The notes below the pieces were generated by a model. The model saw only the letters and a list, made by a program, of their open reading frames with translations, was not told where the DNA came from and searched no databases. From an uncultured Flavobacteriaceae bacterium (lineage in GTDB: Bacteria > Bacteroidota > Bacteroidia > Flavobacteriales > Flavobacteriaceae), in NCBI GenBank assembly GCA_947488435.1, contig CANKZG010000001.1, forward strand, positions 1 through 64,000: a stretch of DNA of 64,000 nt, read 5' to 3'. Positions 36,597 through 45,560 of this stretch are shown here, one piece after another. The first letter of the stretch is position 1, and every line of letters begins with the position of its first letter. A program made the translations under genes and the position numbers.

Positions 36597-39245
36597 CTAA
36601 TTAAGGTATGATTTAGCTTGTTTTAAAGCCTCATCAATACCACCAGGATTTTTACCTCCCGCAGTAGCAAAAAACGGTTGTCCACCACCACCTCCTTGAA
36701 TATGCTTTCCTAATTCTCGAACTACGGTTCCTGCATTCAAGTTTTTAGTCGCCACAAGTTCCTTGGAAATATAACAGGACAATAACGCTTTTCCTTTATG
36801 TTCTGCTCCAAAGAGCACAAAAGTATTAGCTGCCGTACTTCCTAAATCAAAAGAAAGGTCTTTCATCCCAGCAGCATCAAGGTCTACTTTTACGGCTAGA
36901 AATTGAATCCCATTAATATTTTCGAAAGCATTTTGAAGCGAAAGTTTTAACTGCTTCCCTTTATCTTTCAATAAACGTTCCACTTGTTTTCTTAAACTGT
37001 TATTTTCTTCTTGTAGTGTAACTACTGCTTTAACAGGATCCTTAGCATTATTCAATACATCCTTAATTTCAAAAAGGCTTCGATTGTTATCAAAATAAAA
37101 GTCTTTTACCGCATCATGGGTAATCGCTTCGATTCTTCTAATCCCAGCTGCCACAGCACTTTCTGAGCGAATTTTAAAATGCCAAAGGTCTGCAGTGTTG
37201 TCTACATGGGTCCCACCGCACAGTTCAATAGACTGTCCAAAGCGTATGGTGCGCACTTCATCCCCATACTTTTCTCCAAACAAAGCCATGGCACCTTGTT
37301 TCATTGCTTCTTCTACGGGAAGTTTTCGGTGTTCTTCTAATGCTAATCGACCTTCAATTCTGGCATTCACAAAATTCTCAACTTCTCTGAGCTGATCTAT
37401 GGTTAATTTAGAAAAATGTGAAAAATCGAACCGCAAATATTTTGAATGTACCGCGGAACCTTTCTGTTCTACATGTGTTCCTAGAACTTCTCGAAGTGCC
37501 TGATGCAACAGATGTGTTGCTGTATGGTTACTTGCTGTACGTAAGCGTTGTTTTTGGTCCACTACCGCCTTAAAAGATCCATTTATTTTTTTGGGCAGAT
37601 CTTTAGCAATATGGATAATTTCATTATTCTCTTTCTTAGTATCTACAATATAAATTACGTTACTATTCGGCACCTCTAAATAACCTTTATCACCTACTTG
37701 TCCACCGCCTTCCGGATAAAAAGGAGTGGGATTGAACACCAACTGGTATTGTTCTCCCTCCTTTTTAGATACCACTTTACGGTATTTGGTAAGTCGCACA
37801 TCGGCTTCCAACGAATCATATCCTATAAATTCTTGTTCGATATCTTTTTGCAGCACAACCCAATCTGCTTTAGAAACTTCTGATGCAGATCGAGATCTAT
37901 TTTTTTGCGTTTCCATGGCTTTGGTAAAGCCATCTACATCCAAGGTATATCCCCTTTCGCTTAGAATTAATGCTGTTAAATCTATTGGAAAACCATAGGT
38001 ATCGTACAATTCAAATGCTTTTTTACCATCTACTTCTTTCCCTTGTAAGTTATTGAGTATTGTATCTAGTAAACTTAGGCCTTGTTCTAAGGTATTCAGG
38101 AAGGACTGCTCCTCTTCCTTAATAACGTTTTGAATTAGTTGACGTTGTTCTTTTAATTCTGGAAAAGCACTTCCCATGCTTTCGGTTAAAACCCCTAGTA
38201 GCCGATACATAAAGGGTCCTTTAGTTCCTAAAAAGGTGAATCCATATCGAATTGCCCTCCTTAAAATTCTTCGAATTACATAACCAGCACCCGTATTGCT
38301 TGGTAACTGACCATCTGCAATAGAAAATGCAACCGCTCGTATATGGTCTGCTATAACACGAATGGCAATATCGATTGCTTCATCGCCTCCATATCTCGTG
38401 TTTGTTATAGTTTCTATTTCCCGAATAATTGGAGTAAAAATATCGGTATCATAATTAGATTTCACCCCTTGCAATACCATGCATAACCGCTCAAAGCCCA
38501 TTCCGGTATCTACGTGTTTTGCAGGTAAGGATTCTAAACTGCCATTTGCCATACGGTTGTATTGCATAAAAACCAGATTCCAAATCTCCACCAATTGTGG
38601 ATGATCCTGGTTTACCAGACTGGCACCAGGCACTTTAGCGCGTTCTTCATCCGAACGAATGTCTACATGTATTTCGGAGCAAGGTCCACAGGGTCCTTGA
38701 TCTCCCATTTCCCAGAAATTGTCTTTCTTATTTCCAAACAATATCCGATCCTCTGCTATAATAGCTTTCCAAAGTTCCAACGCCTCTGTATCTTCAGCTA
38801 AGTTATCCGCATCATTACTCCCTTCAAAGACGGTAACATACAAGCGATCTTTATCTATTTTTAAAACAGCCGTTAATAACTCCCAGGCCCAGGCTATTGC
38901 CTCTTTTTTAAAATAGCCGAGATCTTCTTTGGTATTCGCTTTCGCTGATTTTCCAAAACTCCAGTTCCCCAGCATCTCAAACATGGTGTGATGGTAAGTG
39001 TCCTTTCCTACTTCTTCTAGATCATTATGTTTTCCACTTACCCTTAAACACTTTTGGGTGTCCGTTACACGTTGTGCTTCAGGAGAATTGTTACCAAGAA
39101 AAAACTCTTTGAACTGGTTCATTCCGGCATTTGTAAAAAGTAAAGTTGGGTCATCTTTTATGACCATTGGAGCTGACGGTACAATTTTATGATCCTTAGC
39201 TTTAAAAAAGTTTAAGAATTGGTTTCTAACTTCTTGGGATTTCAC
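36597..39245 (-). CDS. alaS: Alanine-tRNA ligase
   Basis: An 882-residue enzyme of full length. Catalytic core: [34 protein letters not shown] and [12 protein letters not shown]. The editing domain has the zinc-binding motifs [17 protein letters not shown] and [16 protein letters not shown]. The C-terminal C-Ala domain ends with [18 protein letters not shown]. It charges tRNA-Ala and hydrolyses mischarged Ser- and Gly-tRNA. It is divergent from the M23 gene; the shared 187-base region holds a 20-bp palindrome (39301-39320). Confidence 0.97.
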   Translation of the reverse strand: MKSQEVRNQFLNFFKAKDHKIVPSAPMVIKDDPTLLFTNAGMNQFKEFFLGNNSPEAQRVTDTQKCLRVSGKHNDLEEVGKDTYHHTMFEMLGNWSFGKSAKANTKEDLGYFKKEAIAWAWELLTAVLKIDKDRLYVTVFEGSNDADNLAEDTEALELWKAIIAEDRILFGNKKDNFWEMGDQGPCGPCSEIHVDIRSDEERAKVPGASLVNQDHPQLVEIWNLVFMQYNRMANGSLESLPAKHVDTGMGFERLCMVLQGVKSNYDTDIFTPIIREIETITNTRYGGDEAIDIAIRVIADHIRAVAFSIADGQLPSNTGAGYVIRRILRRAIRYGFTFLGTKGPFMYRLLGVLTESMGSAFPELKEQRQLIQNVIKEEEQSFLNTLEQGLSLLDTILNNLQGKEVDGKKAFELYDTYGFPIDLTALILSERGYTLDVDGFTKAMETQKNRSRSASEVSKADWVVLQKDIEQEFIGYDSLEADVRLTKYRKVVSKKEGEQYQLVFNPTPFYPEGGGQVGDKGYLEVPNSNVIYIVDTKKENNEIIHIAKDLPKKINGSFKAVVDQKQRLRTASNHTATHLLHQALREVLGTHVEQKGSAVHSKYLRFDFSHFSKLTIDQLREVENFVNARIEGRLALEEHRKLPVEEAMKQGAMALFGEKYGDEVRTIRFGQSIELCGGTHVDNTADLWHFKIRSESAVAAGIRRIEAITHDAVKDFYFDNNRSLFEIKDVLNNAKDPVKAVVTLQEENNSLRKQVERLLKDKGKQLKLSLQNAFENINGIQFLAVKVDLDAAGMKDLSFDLGSTAANTFVLFGAEHKGKALLSCYISKELVATKNLNAGTVVRELGKHIQGGGGGQPFFATAGGKNPGGIDEALKQAKSYLN

Positions 39246-39300
39246 AGGCTTGGTATTTTGTCCTTTGTTCTTACTTTTTTATCTTGTTAAATCATATAAA

Positions 39301-39320
39301 ATAGGTAAGATCTTACCTAT
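39301..39320. promoter_or_regulatory. Perfect 20-bp palindrome between alaS and the M23-MerR operon
   Basis: ATAGGTAAGATCTTACCTAT is its own reverse complement over all 20 bases and no T-run follows. It sits 55 bases before the alaS start and 59 bases before the -7 element of the other unit. It could be the operator of the MerR-type protein encoded at 40410. Confidence 0.5.
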
Positions 39321-39378
39321 GATTTATAGAAAACTAGTAAGCTTTTTATAAATTTAACAGTTTCATCAAAACAATTTT

Positions 39379-39386
39379 TATATTTG
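39379..39386 (+). promoter_or_regulatory. -7 element of the M23-MerR operon
   Basis: TATATTTG, a full match to TAnnTTTG, 46 bases before the M23 start codon. The -33 region is AT-rich with no exact TTG. Confidence 0.55.
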
Positions 39387-39432
39387 TTTGTTCTGATAAA
39401 ATTAAAGCACAAAAATAGGATAAAATCCATTC

Positions 39433-40410
39433 ATGTCTAAAGTAAAATATTATTACGATCCTGACACGCTATCTTATCGTAAGATAGAGCCTAAGAAGTC
39501 GCGGAAAGTTCGAAACATTGTTTTCTTTCTTGTGGGATCTATATTATTTGGGTTTTTAGGTTTGGTTTTTCTTTTAAACACAAACTTAGTCAACACTCCA
39601 AGAGAACTTTCATTACAACGTGAACTGAAAAACTATGAACTCCAATTTGAGCTTTTGGACAAAAAAATGGAGCAGATAGAGCAGGTTTTGGGTAATATTG
39701 AAGATCGAGATAATAATATTTACCGCTTATATTTTGAAGCCAATCCTATTCCTGAAGAACAACGGCGAGCTGGTTTTGGAGGAATAAACCGATATAAATC
39801 TCTTGAAGGGTTTAACAATTCTGAAATGATTATTGCCACCACCCAACGGCTCGATATCATTCAGAAACAAATGGTTATTCAATCTAAATCTTTAGATGAA
39901 ATCACAAAACTGGCGGCAGCTAAAGAAAAATTATTAGCAGCAATTCCGGCTATCCAACCTGTTAGAAACGAGGATCTTACCAGAATGGCTTCTGGTTTTG
40001 GCTGGCGATCAGATCCTTTTACAAAAGCTCGAAAGATGCATTGGGGAATGGACTTTACAGCACCTCGAGGGATACCTATATATGCCACTGGAGACGGTGT
40101 TGTTATACGTGCAGATAATAAATCATCTGGTTATGGAAAACACATACGTATTGATCATGATTACGAATATATGTCCTTATATGCGCACTTAAGCAAATAC
40201 AATGTACGTAAGGGTCAAAAAGTAAAACGTGGAGATCTAATTGGTTTTGTGGGTAATACGGGACGCTCCGAAGCACCACATTTACATTATGAAGTATGGA
40301 AAAACGGAGATCGCATTAATCCCATTAACTTTTACTATGGTAGTTTAACTGCTGAAGAATTTGAAAATATGCTGAAATATGCTACTCAAGAAAATCAATC
40401 TCTAGATTAA
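39433..40410 (+). CDS. M23-family peptidoglycan endopeptidase, membrane-anchored
   Basis: A 325-residue protein with one membrane helix (about 28-50, IVFFLVGSILFGFLGLVFLL), a coiled-coil-prone part (about 60-170) and an M23 (LytM) domain at about 185-300. The zinc ligands are visible: HWGMDFTAPRGIPIYATGDG (His-x3-Asp) and SEAPHLHYEVWKNGDRINP (HxH). It would cleave peptide cross-links in the cell wall, or regulate such enzymes. The stop overlaps the start of the MerR gene (TAATG). Confidence 0.93.
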   Translation: MSKVKYYYDPDTLSYRKIEPKKSRKVRNIVFFLVGSILFGFLGLVFLLNTNLVNTPRELSLQRELKNYELQFELLDKKMEQIEQVLGNIEDRDNNIYRLYFEANPIPEEQRRAGFGGINRYKSLEGFNNSEMIIATTQRLDIIQKQMVIQSKSLDEITKLAAAKEKLLAAIPAIQPVRNEDLTRMASGFGWRSDPFTKARKMHWGMDFTAPRGIPIYATGDGVVIRADNKSSGYGKHIRIDHDYEYMSLYAHLSKYNVRKGQKVKRGDLIGFVGNTGRSEAPHLHYEVWKNGDRINPINFYYGSLTAEEFENMLKYATQENQSLD

Positions 40411-40739
40411 TGCATGTAGAACTTCCAGAAAAACGCTATTACGGAATCGGAGAAGTTGCTAAAGCTTTTGGGGTAAATACTTCCTTGATTCGTTTTTGGG
40501 AAAAAGAATTTGATGTTTTACAACCCAAAAAAAATGCAAAAGGCAATCGGAAGTTTACCCCCAACGACATCAAAAATCTTCAGTTAATTTTTCATTTGGT
40601 AAAAGAACGCGGGTTTACCTTAGAAGGAGCCAAAATACATTTGAAAGAAGAGAAGCAGAAAACGCTCTCCACCTTTGATATTATTCAAAAATTAGAACGG
40701 GTGAAAACTGAATTGATTAAAATTAAAAATCAATTGTAA
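40410..40739 (+). CDS. Short MerR-family transcriptional regulator
   Basis: A 109-residue protein with a MerR winged helix-turn-helix (about 8-75: RYYGIGEVAKAFGVNTSLIR, FWEKEFDVLQPKKNAKGNRK) and a short helical dimerisation tail (KLERVKTELIKIKNQL). There is no effector domain. The start codon overlaps the stop of the M23 gene, so the two are translated together and the regulator may act on cell-wall genes. The palindrome at 39301-39320 is a candidate target. Confidence 0.92.
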   Translation: MHVELPEKRYYGIGEVAKAFGVNTSLIRFWEKEFDVLQPKKNAKGNRKFTPNDIKNLQLIFHLVKERGFTLEGAKIHLKEEKQKTLSTFDIIQKLERVKTELIKIKNQL

Positions 40740-40768
40740 TTTAAATTTACGCTCCTTAAATAAACATA

Positions 40769-42070
40769 TTACTTCTTGCGCATAAATACACTCATTGGAA
40801 CACCTTCAAAATCGAACTCTTCTCTCAATTTATTCTCCAAAAAACGCTTATACGGTTCTTTTACGTACTGCGGCAAATTGCAAAAGAACGCAAATTGAGG
40901 ATAAGGTGTAGGTAATTGCATGCAAAATTTAATTTTTACGTACTTCCCTTTGTAGGCAGGTGGCGGGTACCGCTCGATCAAGGGCAACATAATATCATTT
41001 AGTTTTCGGGTTGCTACTTTTTTGGATCGATTTTCAAAAACGGTTACTGCTGTCTCTATGGCCTTAAAAATACGCTGCTTGGTAAGTACCGATATAAAGA
41101 GTATTGGAACATCTGTAAACGGCGCAATCGCTTTTTTTATTTTTTGTGTATAATCTTTTACGGTATGGGTATCTTTAGCAACTAAGTCCCACTTATTTAC
41201 CAAAATAACGATGCCCTTATTATTTCGTTGCGCTAGCCAAAAGATATTTTCTACCTGCCCATCAAATCCTCTTGAAGCATCTAAAACCAATAAGCAAACA
41301 TCGCAATGTTCGATAGCCCGAACGGAACGCATTACAGAGTAAAATTCTAAATCTTCCTTAACTTTTGCCTTACGTCGTATTCCTGCTGTATCCACAAGAT
41401 TGAACTCAAATCCAAAGCGATTGTATTTGGTGTCAATACTGTCTCGAGTTGTTCCAGCAATATCTGTTACTATATAGCGATCTTCACCAATTAACGCATT
41501 GATAAAAGATGATTTCCCTGCATTGGGTCTTCCTACTACTGCAAAGCGCGGTAGTTCATCCTTTTCTTCAACAGTTTCTGGCAAAACTTTTACCAACTCA
41601 TCTAGTAACTCTCCTGTTCCACTACCGTTTATGCTAGAAATAGGAAAGTATTCTCCCAATCCCAAAGCATAAAATTCCACCGCATCTTCCAAACGTTTAG
41701 CGTTATCAACTTTATTTACGGCAAGAAAAACAGGTTTATCTACTCGTCTTAGTAATTGTGCAACATCCTCATCCATTCCGGTAATTCCGGTTTCTGCATC
41801 CACCATAAAAACTAACGCATCGGCTTCATCTATTGCCAATTCTACTTGCTTATCTATCTCCTGTTCAAAAATATCATCACTACCAACTACATATCCCCCG
41901 GTATCGATTAGAGAAAACTCTTTCCCATTCCAATCACTTTTTCCATAATGTCTATCTCGGGTAACACCGCTAACCGCATCAACTATAGCCTCTCTACGCT
42001 GAATAAGTCTATTAAAAAAAGTAGACTTTCCTACATTTGGTCGTCCCACAATGCCTACGATAGCACTCAT
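40769..42070 (-). CDS. der: Ribosome assembly GTPase Der (EngA)
   Basis: A 433-residue protein with two GTPase domains in tandem, each with its P-loop ([12 protein letters not shown] near residue 9 and [12 protein letters not shown] near 183) and NKxD (NKVDN, NKWD), and a C-terminal KH-like domain ([16 protein letters not shown]). It acts in maturation of the 50S subunit. The start is taken at [12 protein letters not shown] (42070), the usual start; six more codons upstream are in frame. The gene is convergent with MerR. Confidence 0.97.
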   Translation of the reverse strand: MSAIVGIVGRPNVGKSTFFNRLIQRREAIVDAVSGVTRDRHYGKSDWNGKEFSLIDTGGYVVGSDDIFEQEIDKQVELAIDEADALVFMVDAETGITGMDEDVAQLLRRVDKPVFLAVNKVDNAKRLEDAVEFYALGLGEYFPISSINGSGTGELLDELVKVLPETVEEKDELPRFAVVGRPNAGKSSFINALIGEDRYIVTDIAGTTRDSIDTKYNRFGFEFNLVDTAGIRRKAKVKEDLEFYSVMRSVRAIEHCDVCLLVLDASRGFDGQVENIFWLAQRNNKGIVILVNKWDLVAKDTHTVKDYTQKIKKAIAPFTDVPILFISVLTKQRIFKAIETAVTVFENRSKKVATRKLNDIMLPLIERYPPPAYKGKYVKIKFCMQLPTPYPQFAFFCNLPQYVKEPYKRFLENKLREEFDFEGVPMSVFMRKK

Positions 42071-42266
42071 AATTAAAAATTTGCGCAAAGGTATTCAAAA
42101 TAAGTAGGTTAGAAAGCATAAACTTCGCTAATATATACCCACAGATTGTAACATGAAAAAAGTACGAATATTTAGAATATTATATAAGTTATCAGAAGAT
42201 CAGACCTGTTATGGTTTCAATAAACCTAGTATTAAATCTTATTATCAAGTAAATTAAACTGATCTT

Positions 42267-43154
42267 TCACTTCTGATTATAACCAAAACGTTTCAACTGA
42301 TTTGAATTACTCCGCCAGTTTTTATTCACCTTAACATAGAGTTCAAGATGTACCTGCTTATCAAAAAAACGTTCCAAATCTTTTCGAGCTTCTACCCCTA
42401 CTTTTTTTAGGGCGTTTCCTTTATGGCCTATAATAATTCCTTTTTGAGAATCTCGTTCTACCATAATAACAGCACGCATGCGAATAATTTTATCATCCTC
42501 AAAAAATTCTTCCGTTTCAATTTCTACTGCATACGGAATTTCTTTTTTGTAATAGGTTAAAATCTTTTCTCGAATGGTTTCGTTTACAAAAAATCGTTCA
42601 GGTTTGTCTGTGAGCTGATCTTTGGGATAGTATGGAGGTGCTTCTGGCAATAATTCTATAATACGTTCAAATACCCCTTTTATATTAAAGTTTTGCAACG
42701 CCGAGATTAAATGTATTTCAGCTCCAGGTAGTTGTTGTTGCCAATATTGTACTTGCTCTTCTAAAACTTCTTGTTGAGAGGTATCAATTTTGTTTAATAA
42801 AAGTAATACCGGAATTTTACTGTTTTTAATTTTTTCAAAAAAACGTTCGTCTTTTAAGGCCTTTTCCCCAATTTCTACCATATAGAGCAATACATCGGCA
42901 TCTTCAAAGGCAGATTTCACAAAATCCATCATAGAAGTTTGTAACTCATATGCTGGCTTTATAATCCCAGGGGTATCGGAAAGGATCACCTGAAAATTTT
43001 CTCCATTTACGATACCCAGAATACGATGTCTTGTGGTTTGCGCTTTGGATGTAATAATAGATAATTTTTCTCCCACAAATGCATTCATTAACGTAGACTT
43101 TCCTACGTTGGGATTTCCAATAATATTTACAAATCCTGCTTTATGATTTTGCAT
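42267..43154 (-). CDS. era: GTPase Era
   Basis: A 295-residue GTPase that helps 16S rRNA processing and 30S assembly. P-loop GNPNVGKSTLMNAFVG near residue 13, LSDTPGI, and NKID; a C-terminal KH domain with the RNA-binding stretch IIIGHKGNALKKVGVEARKD (about 240-260). The start lies inside the 3' end of the transporter gene (14-base overlap), so era is co-transcribed and probably translationally coupled with it. Der is the next gene downstream, 196 bases on. Confidence 0.97.
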   Translation of the reverse strand: MQNHKAGFVNIIGNPNVGKSTLMNAFVGEKLSIITSKAQTTRHRILGIVNGENFQVILSDTPGIIKPAYELQTSMMDFVKSAFEDADVLLYMVEIGEKALKDERFFEKIKNSKIPVLLLLNKIDTSQQEVLEEQVQYWQQQLPGAEIHLISALQNFNIKGVFERIIELLPEAPPYYPKDQLTDKPERFFVNETIREKILTYYKKEIPYAVEIETEEFFEDDKIIRMRAVIMVERDSQKGIIIGHKGNALKKVGVEARKDLERFFDKQVHLELYVKVNKNWRSNSNQLKRFGYNQK

Positions 43155-44508
43155 CCTTTAATTTTAAAAAGTAATTTTTCATTTTAGCGTTCACTTTAGG
43201 TGCTAAATACAATACGGCAATCATATTTGGAATCACCATTAGGGCATATGCCAAATCGATAAGATTGATCACCAAATCTACTGAAGCTACTGCTGCAAAA
43301 ATTATAGTTGCCACAAAATACCAATTGTAGAACTTTCCAATTTTCGCATTGGTCAAAAAAGACAAACATTTTACGCCATAATACGAATAGGTAAATAAGG
43401 TAGATAATGCAAAAGCGGCAACAATGACCATTAGTAAAATATCCCCAATACCAAACAGGGATTTTTTAAAGGCAATAAGCGTCATAATAATACCATTGCT
43501 TTCGGCCTCCAAATAGGCACCGCTTAAGATAATTACAATTGCAGTAAGCGTACATACAATAATGGTATCTATAAATGGTCCTAACATAGCAACTAAACCT
43601 TCCCGAACTGGTTCATCTGTTTTCGATTGCCCATGATACATTGGGGCGCTTCCTAGACCTGCCTCATTGGAGAACATTGCCCGGCGAACCCCAATAATGA
43701 CCAAGCCCCAAAAACCACCTTTTACAGCAGTCTCAAAATTAAATGCCTCAGTAATAATTAATTTTAAGGAGGGTAGTATTTCTGTTGCATTTGAAAACAT
43801 CACCACCGCTACCGCTATAAAATAGATTAATACCATAAAGGGTACAATTGTTGTAGCCACTTTTGCTATTTTCTTAAGTCCGCCAAAAATAACAAAAGAG
43901 GTAATTACAGCCAGAACAATCCCAATAAGTAATTTCCAATTAAATATCCCTAAAGCTGCTATTGTCTCTTCTGGGTTTACTACGTTCATAAAGGTTTGGG
44001 TAAATTGATTCGCTGTAAAAACGCCTAAGAATCCAAAAAGTCCTGCTACACAAAAGAAGGTTGCTAAAGGTTTTGCTTTTTTTCCGATACCCTGTGTGAT
44101 ATAGAACATGGGACCTCCCTGTAATTTACCGTCAGAATCTTCTCCCCTATACATTATGGATAAGCTGCAAGAATAGAACTTGATACACATTCCTATAAGT
44201 GCTGTCATCCAAATCCAAAATACCACCCCTGGACCTCCCTGATATATGGCGATAGCAACTCCTGAAATATTTCCCAAACCTACGGTAGCAGCAACTGCTG
44301 CAGAGAGCGCCTGAAAAGAACTTACATCGCCTTTTGCATCCTTTTTATCATACTTCCCTGCAGTAATAGCAACCGCATGACCAAAATAACGATACGGCAA
44401 AAAACGGGATTTAAATACCAAGAAAAGCCCTCCTCCAATAAGTAAAATAAGCATGATCCATTCGGTATACGGGATCATTGCCGACAAGAAATTGTTAATA
44501 GCATCCAT
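43141..44508 (-). CDS. Alanine/glycine:cation symporter (AGCS family)
   Basis: A 455-residue inner-membrane protein with about 10-11 hydrophobic helices. AGCS signatures: VAATVGLGNISGVAIAIYQG, WMTALIGMCIKFYSC, GGPMFYITQGIG and RRAMFSNEAGLGSAPMYHGQ. It imports alanine or glycine with sodium or protons. It overlaps era by 14 bases at its 3' end. Confidence 0.92.
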   Translation of the reverse strand: MDAINNFLSAMIPYTEWIMLILLIGGGLFLVFKSRFLPYRYFGHAVAITAGKYDKKDAKGDVSSFQALSAAVAATVGLGNISGVAIAIYQGGPGVVFWIWMTALIGMCIKFYSCSLSIMYRGEDSDGKLQGGPMFYITQGIGKKAKPLATFFCVAGLFGFLGVFTANQFTQTFMNVVNPEETIAALGIFNWKLLIGIVLAVITSFVIFGGLKKIAKVATTIVPFMVLIYFIAVAVVMFSNATEILPSLKLIITEAFNFETAVKGGFWGLVIIGVRRAMFSNEAGLGSAPMYHGQSKTDEPVREGLVAMLGPFIDTIIVCTLTAIVIILSGAYLEAESNGIIMTLIAFKKSLFGIGDILLMVIVAAFALSTLFTYSYYGVKCLSFLTNAKIGKFYNWYFVATIIFAAVASVDLVINLIDLAYALMVIPNMIAVLYLAPKVNAKMKNYFLKLKDAKS

Positions 44509-44682
44509 AAGTAACGAATGTAACCAATTCGAAAGTTTTGAAGAAGTAAAGCTAGAAAAAGTTAAGCTGGTCTGCCTACAAAGACGCTACTTTTAGTTCA
44601 AAAATCACCCTAATAAATCGCAAAGGGAAAAATATGTCAGCTTTAGGGAACAATTGACAATTTTTAAACTCTATAACCGCGC

Positions 44683-44690
44683 TATATTTG
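44683..44690 (+). promoter_or_regulatory. -7 element of the SnoaL-like gene
   Basis: TATATTTG, full match to TAnnTTTG, 38 bases before the ATG. A TTG lies 26 bases upstream of it, farther than usual. Confidence 0.5.
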
Positions 44691-44727
44691 TTCAGAATTA
44701 AAAATCACATATAAAAAACAATTAATT

Positions 44728-45099
44728 ATGGAAGCCACAATACAAGAACAAGAATTATTGACTAAAGTAAACGAAGTAACTGCATTATTAGGTCAGGGTA
44801 AATTTATCGAAGCTATGAACGGATATTTAGCAGATGACGTACAGTTGTTTGAAGGAAACAATCCAGCCAAAGTAGGAAAAGCATTCTGCATCGATGAAGA
44901 AGAAAAACTTTTAGCAACAGTAACGGCTTTTCATGGTTACAATGTAACTAGTGGACCAGCGGTACAAGGAGACACTACTTTTTACGAAGCTGTAATGGAA
45001 TTTGATACAAACGATGGTACAAAGCACCGTTTTGAGCAAGTTGTGCGTTCACAGTGGAAAGATGGGAAAATTATAAATGAGCGTTACTACCACGCTTAA
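44728..45099 (+). CDS. SnoaL-like/NTF2-fold protein
   Basis: A 123-residue cytosolic protein with the NTF2-like cone fold pattern: an N-terminal helix pair (LLTKVNEVTALLGQGKFIEA, MNGYLADDVQLFEG) and then strands (TFYEAVMEFDTNDG, HRFEQVVRSQWKDGKIINER). SnoaL-like proteins are small-molecule isomerases or binding proteins; no substrate can be read from the sequence. Single gene with its own -7 element and terminator. Confidence 0.8.
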   Translation: MEATIQEQELLTKVNEVTALLGQGKFIEAMNGYLADDVQLFEGNNPAKVGKAFCIDEEEKLLATVTAFHGYNVTSGPAVQGDTTFYEAVMEFDTNDGTKHRFEQVVRSQWKDGKIINERYYHA

Positions 45100-45118
45100 T
45101 TGGTAATAGACGTATTCC

Positions 45119-45155
45119 AAAAGACTCCTACATTGCGATGCAGGAGTCTTTTTTT
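45119..45155 (+). terminator. Rho-independent terminator
   Basis: AAAGACTCCTACAT pairs with ATGCAGGAGTCTTT and is followed by a T-run; 20 bases after the SnoaL-like stop. Confidence 0.9.
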
Positions 45156-45178
45156 GTTAAATAAAAAGATGAAAATTC

Positions 45179-45208
45179 TTGCTAAACACAAAAAGGATCG
45201 TATCTTTG
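45179..45208 (+). promoter_or_regulatory. Promoter of the tRNA-Met gene
   Basis: TTG (45179-45181), 19 bases, TATCTTTG (45201-45208). It leaves about 68 bases of leader before the mature tRNA. This is a full consensus match. Confidence 0.65.
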
Positions 45209-45281
45209 CAATCCAAAATAAATCTGTCGGCCTTATGCACCGGAAGTTAAAAGCTAAGTAGATTGTTTTGAAAATCCATAT

Positions 45282-45354
<73 letters not shown>

Positions 45355-45365
45355 CTAGTAAGAAC

Positions 45366-45399
45366 AAGGCTTTACAGAAATGTGAAGCCTTTCTTGTTT
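45366..45399 (+). terminator. Terminator of the tRNA gene
   Basis: AAGGCTT, loop of 12, AAGCCTT, then TCTTGTTT. It lies 11 bases past the tRNA. Confidence 0.65.
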
Positions 45400-45405
45400 A
45401 CTATG

Positions 45406-45427
45406 GGTACAGAATAGGTACAGAATT
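45406..45427 (+). repeat. Tandem 11-bp repeat beside the tRNA
   Basis: GGTACAGAATA followed at once by GGTACAGAATT. It lies 51 bases after the tRNA 3' end, where integrative elements often leave integrase-binding repeats. No integrase is visible. Confidence 0.4.
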
Positions 45428-45560
45428 GAGTCTTTTTCAAAGCTTTAATAAATTTTACTGGAAATTGGTTAGAAACAGAACTAAGTCTTTTTTTAATATT
45501 GATGAAGAGGCCATTTCTAATGTAGACAGAGTTTAGAGTTTGTGAGTTAACTAAGTCAAT

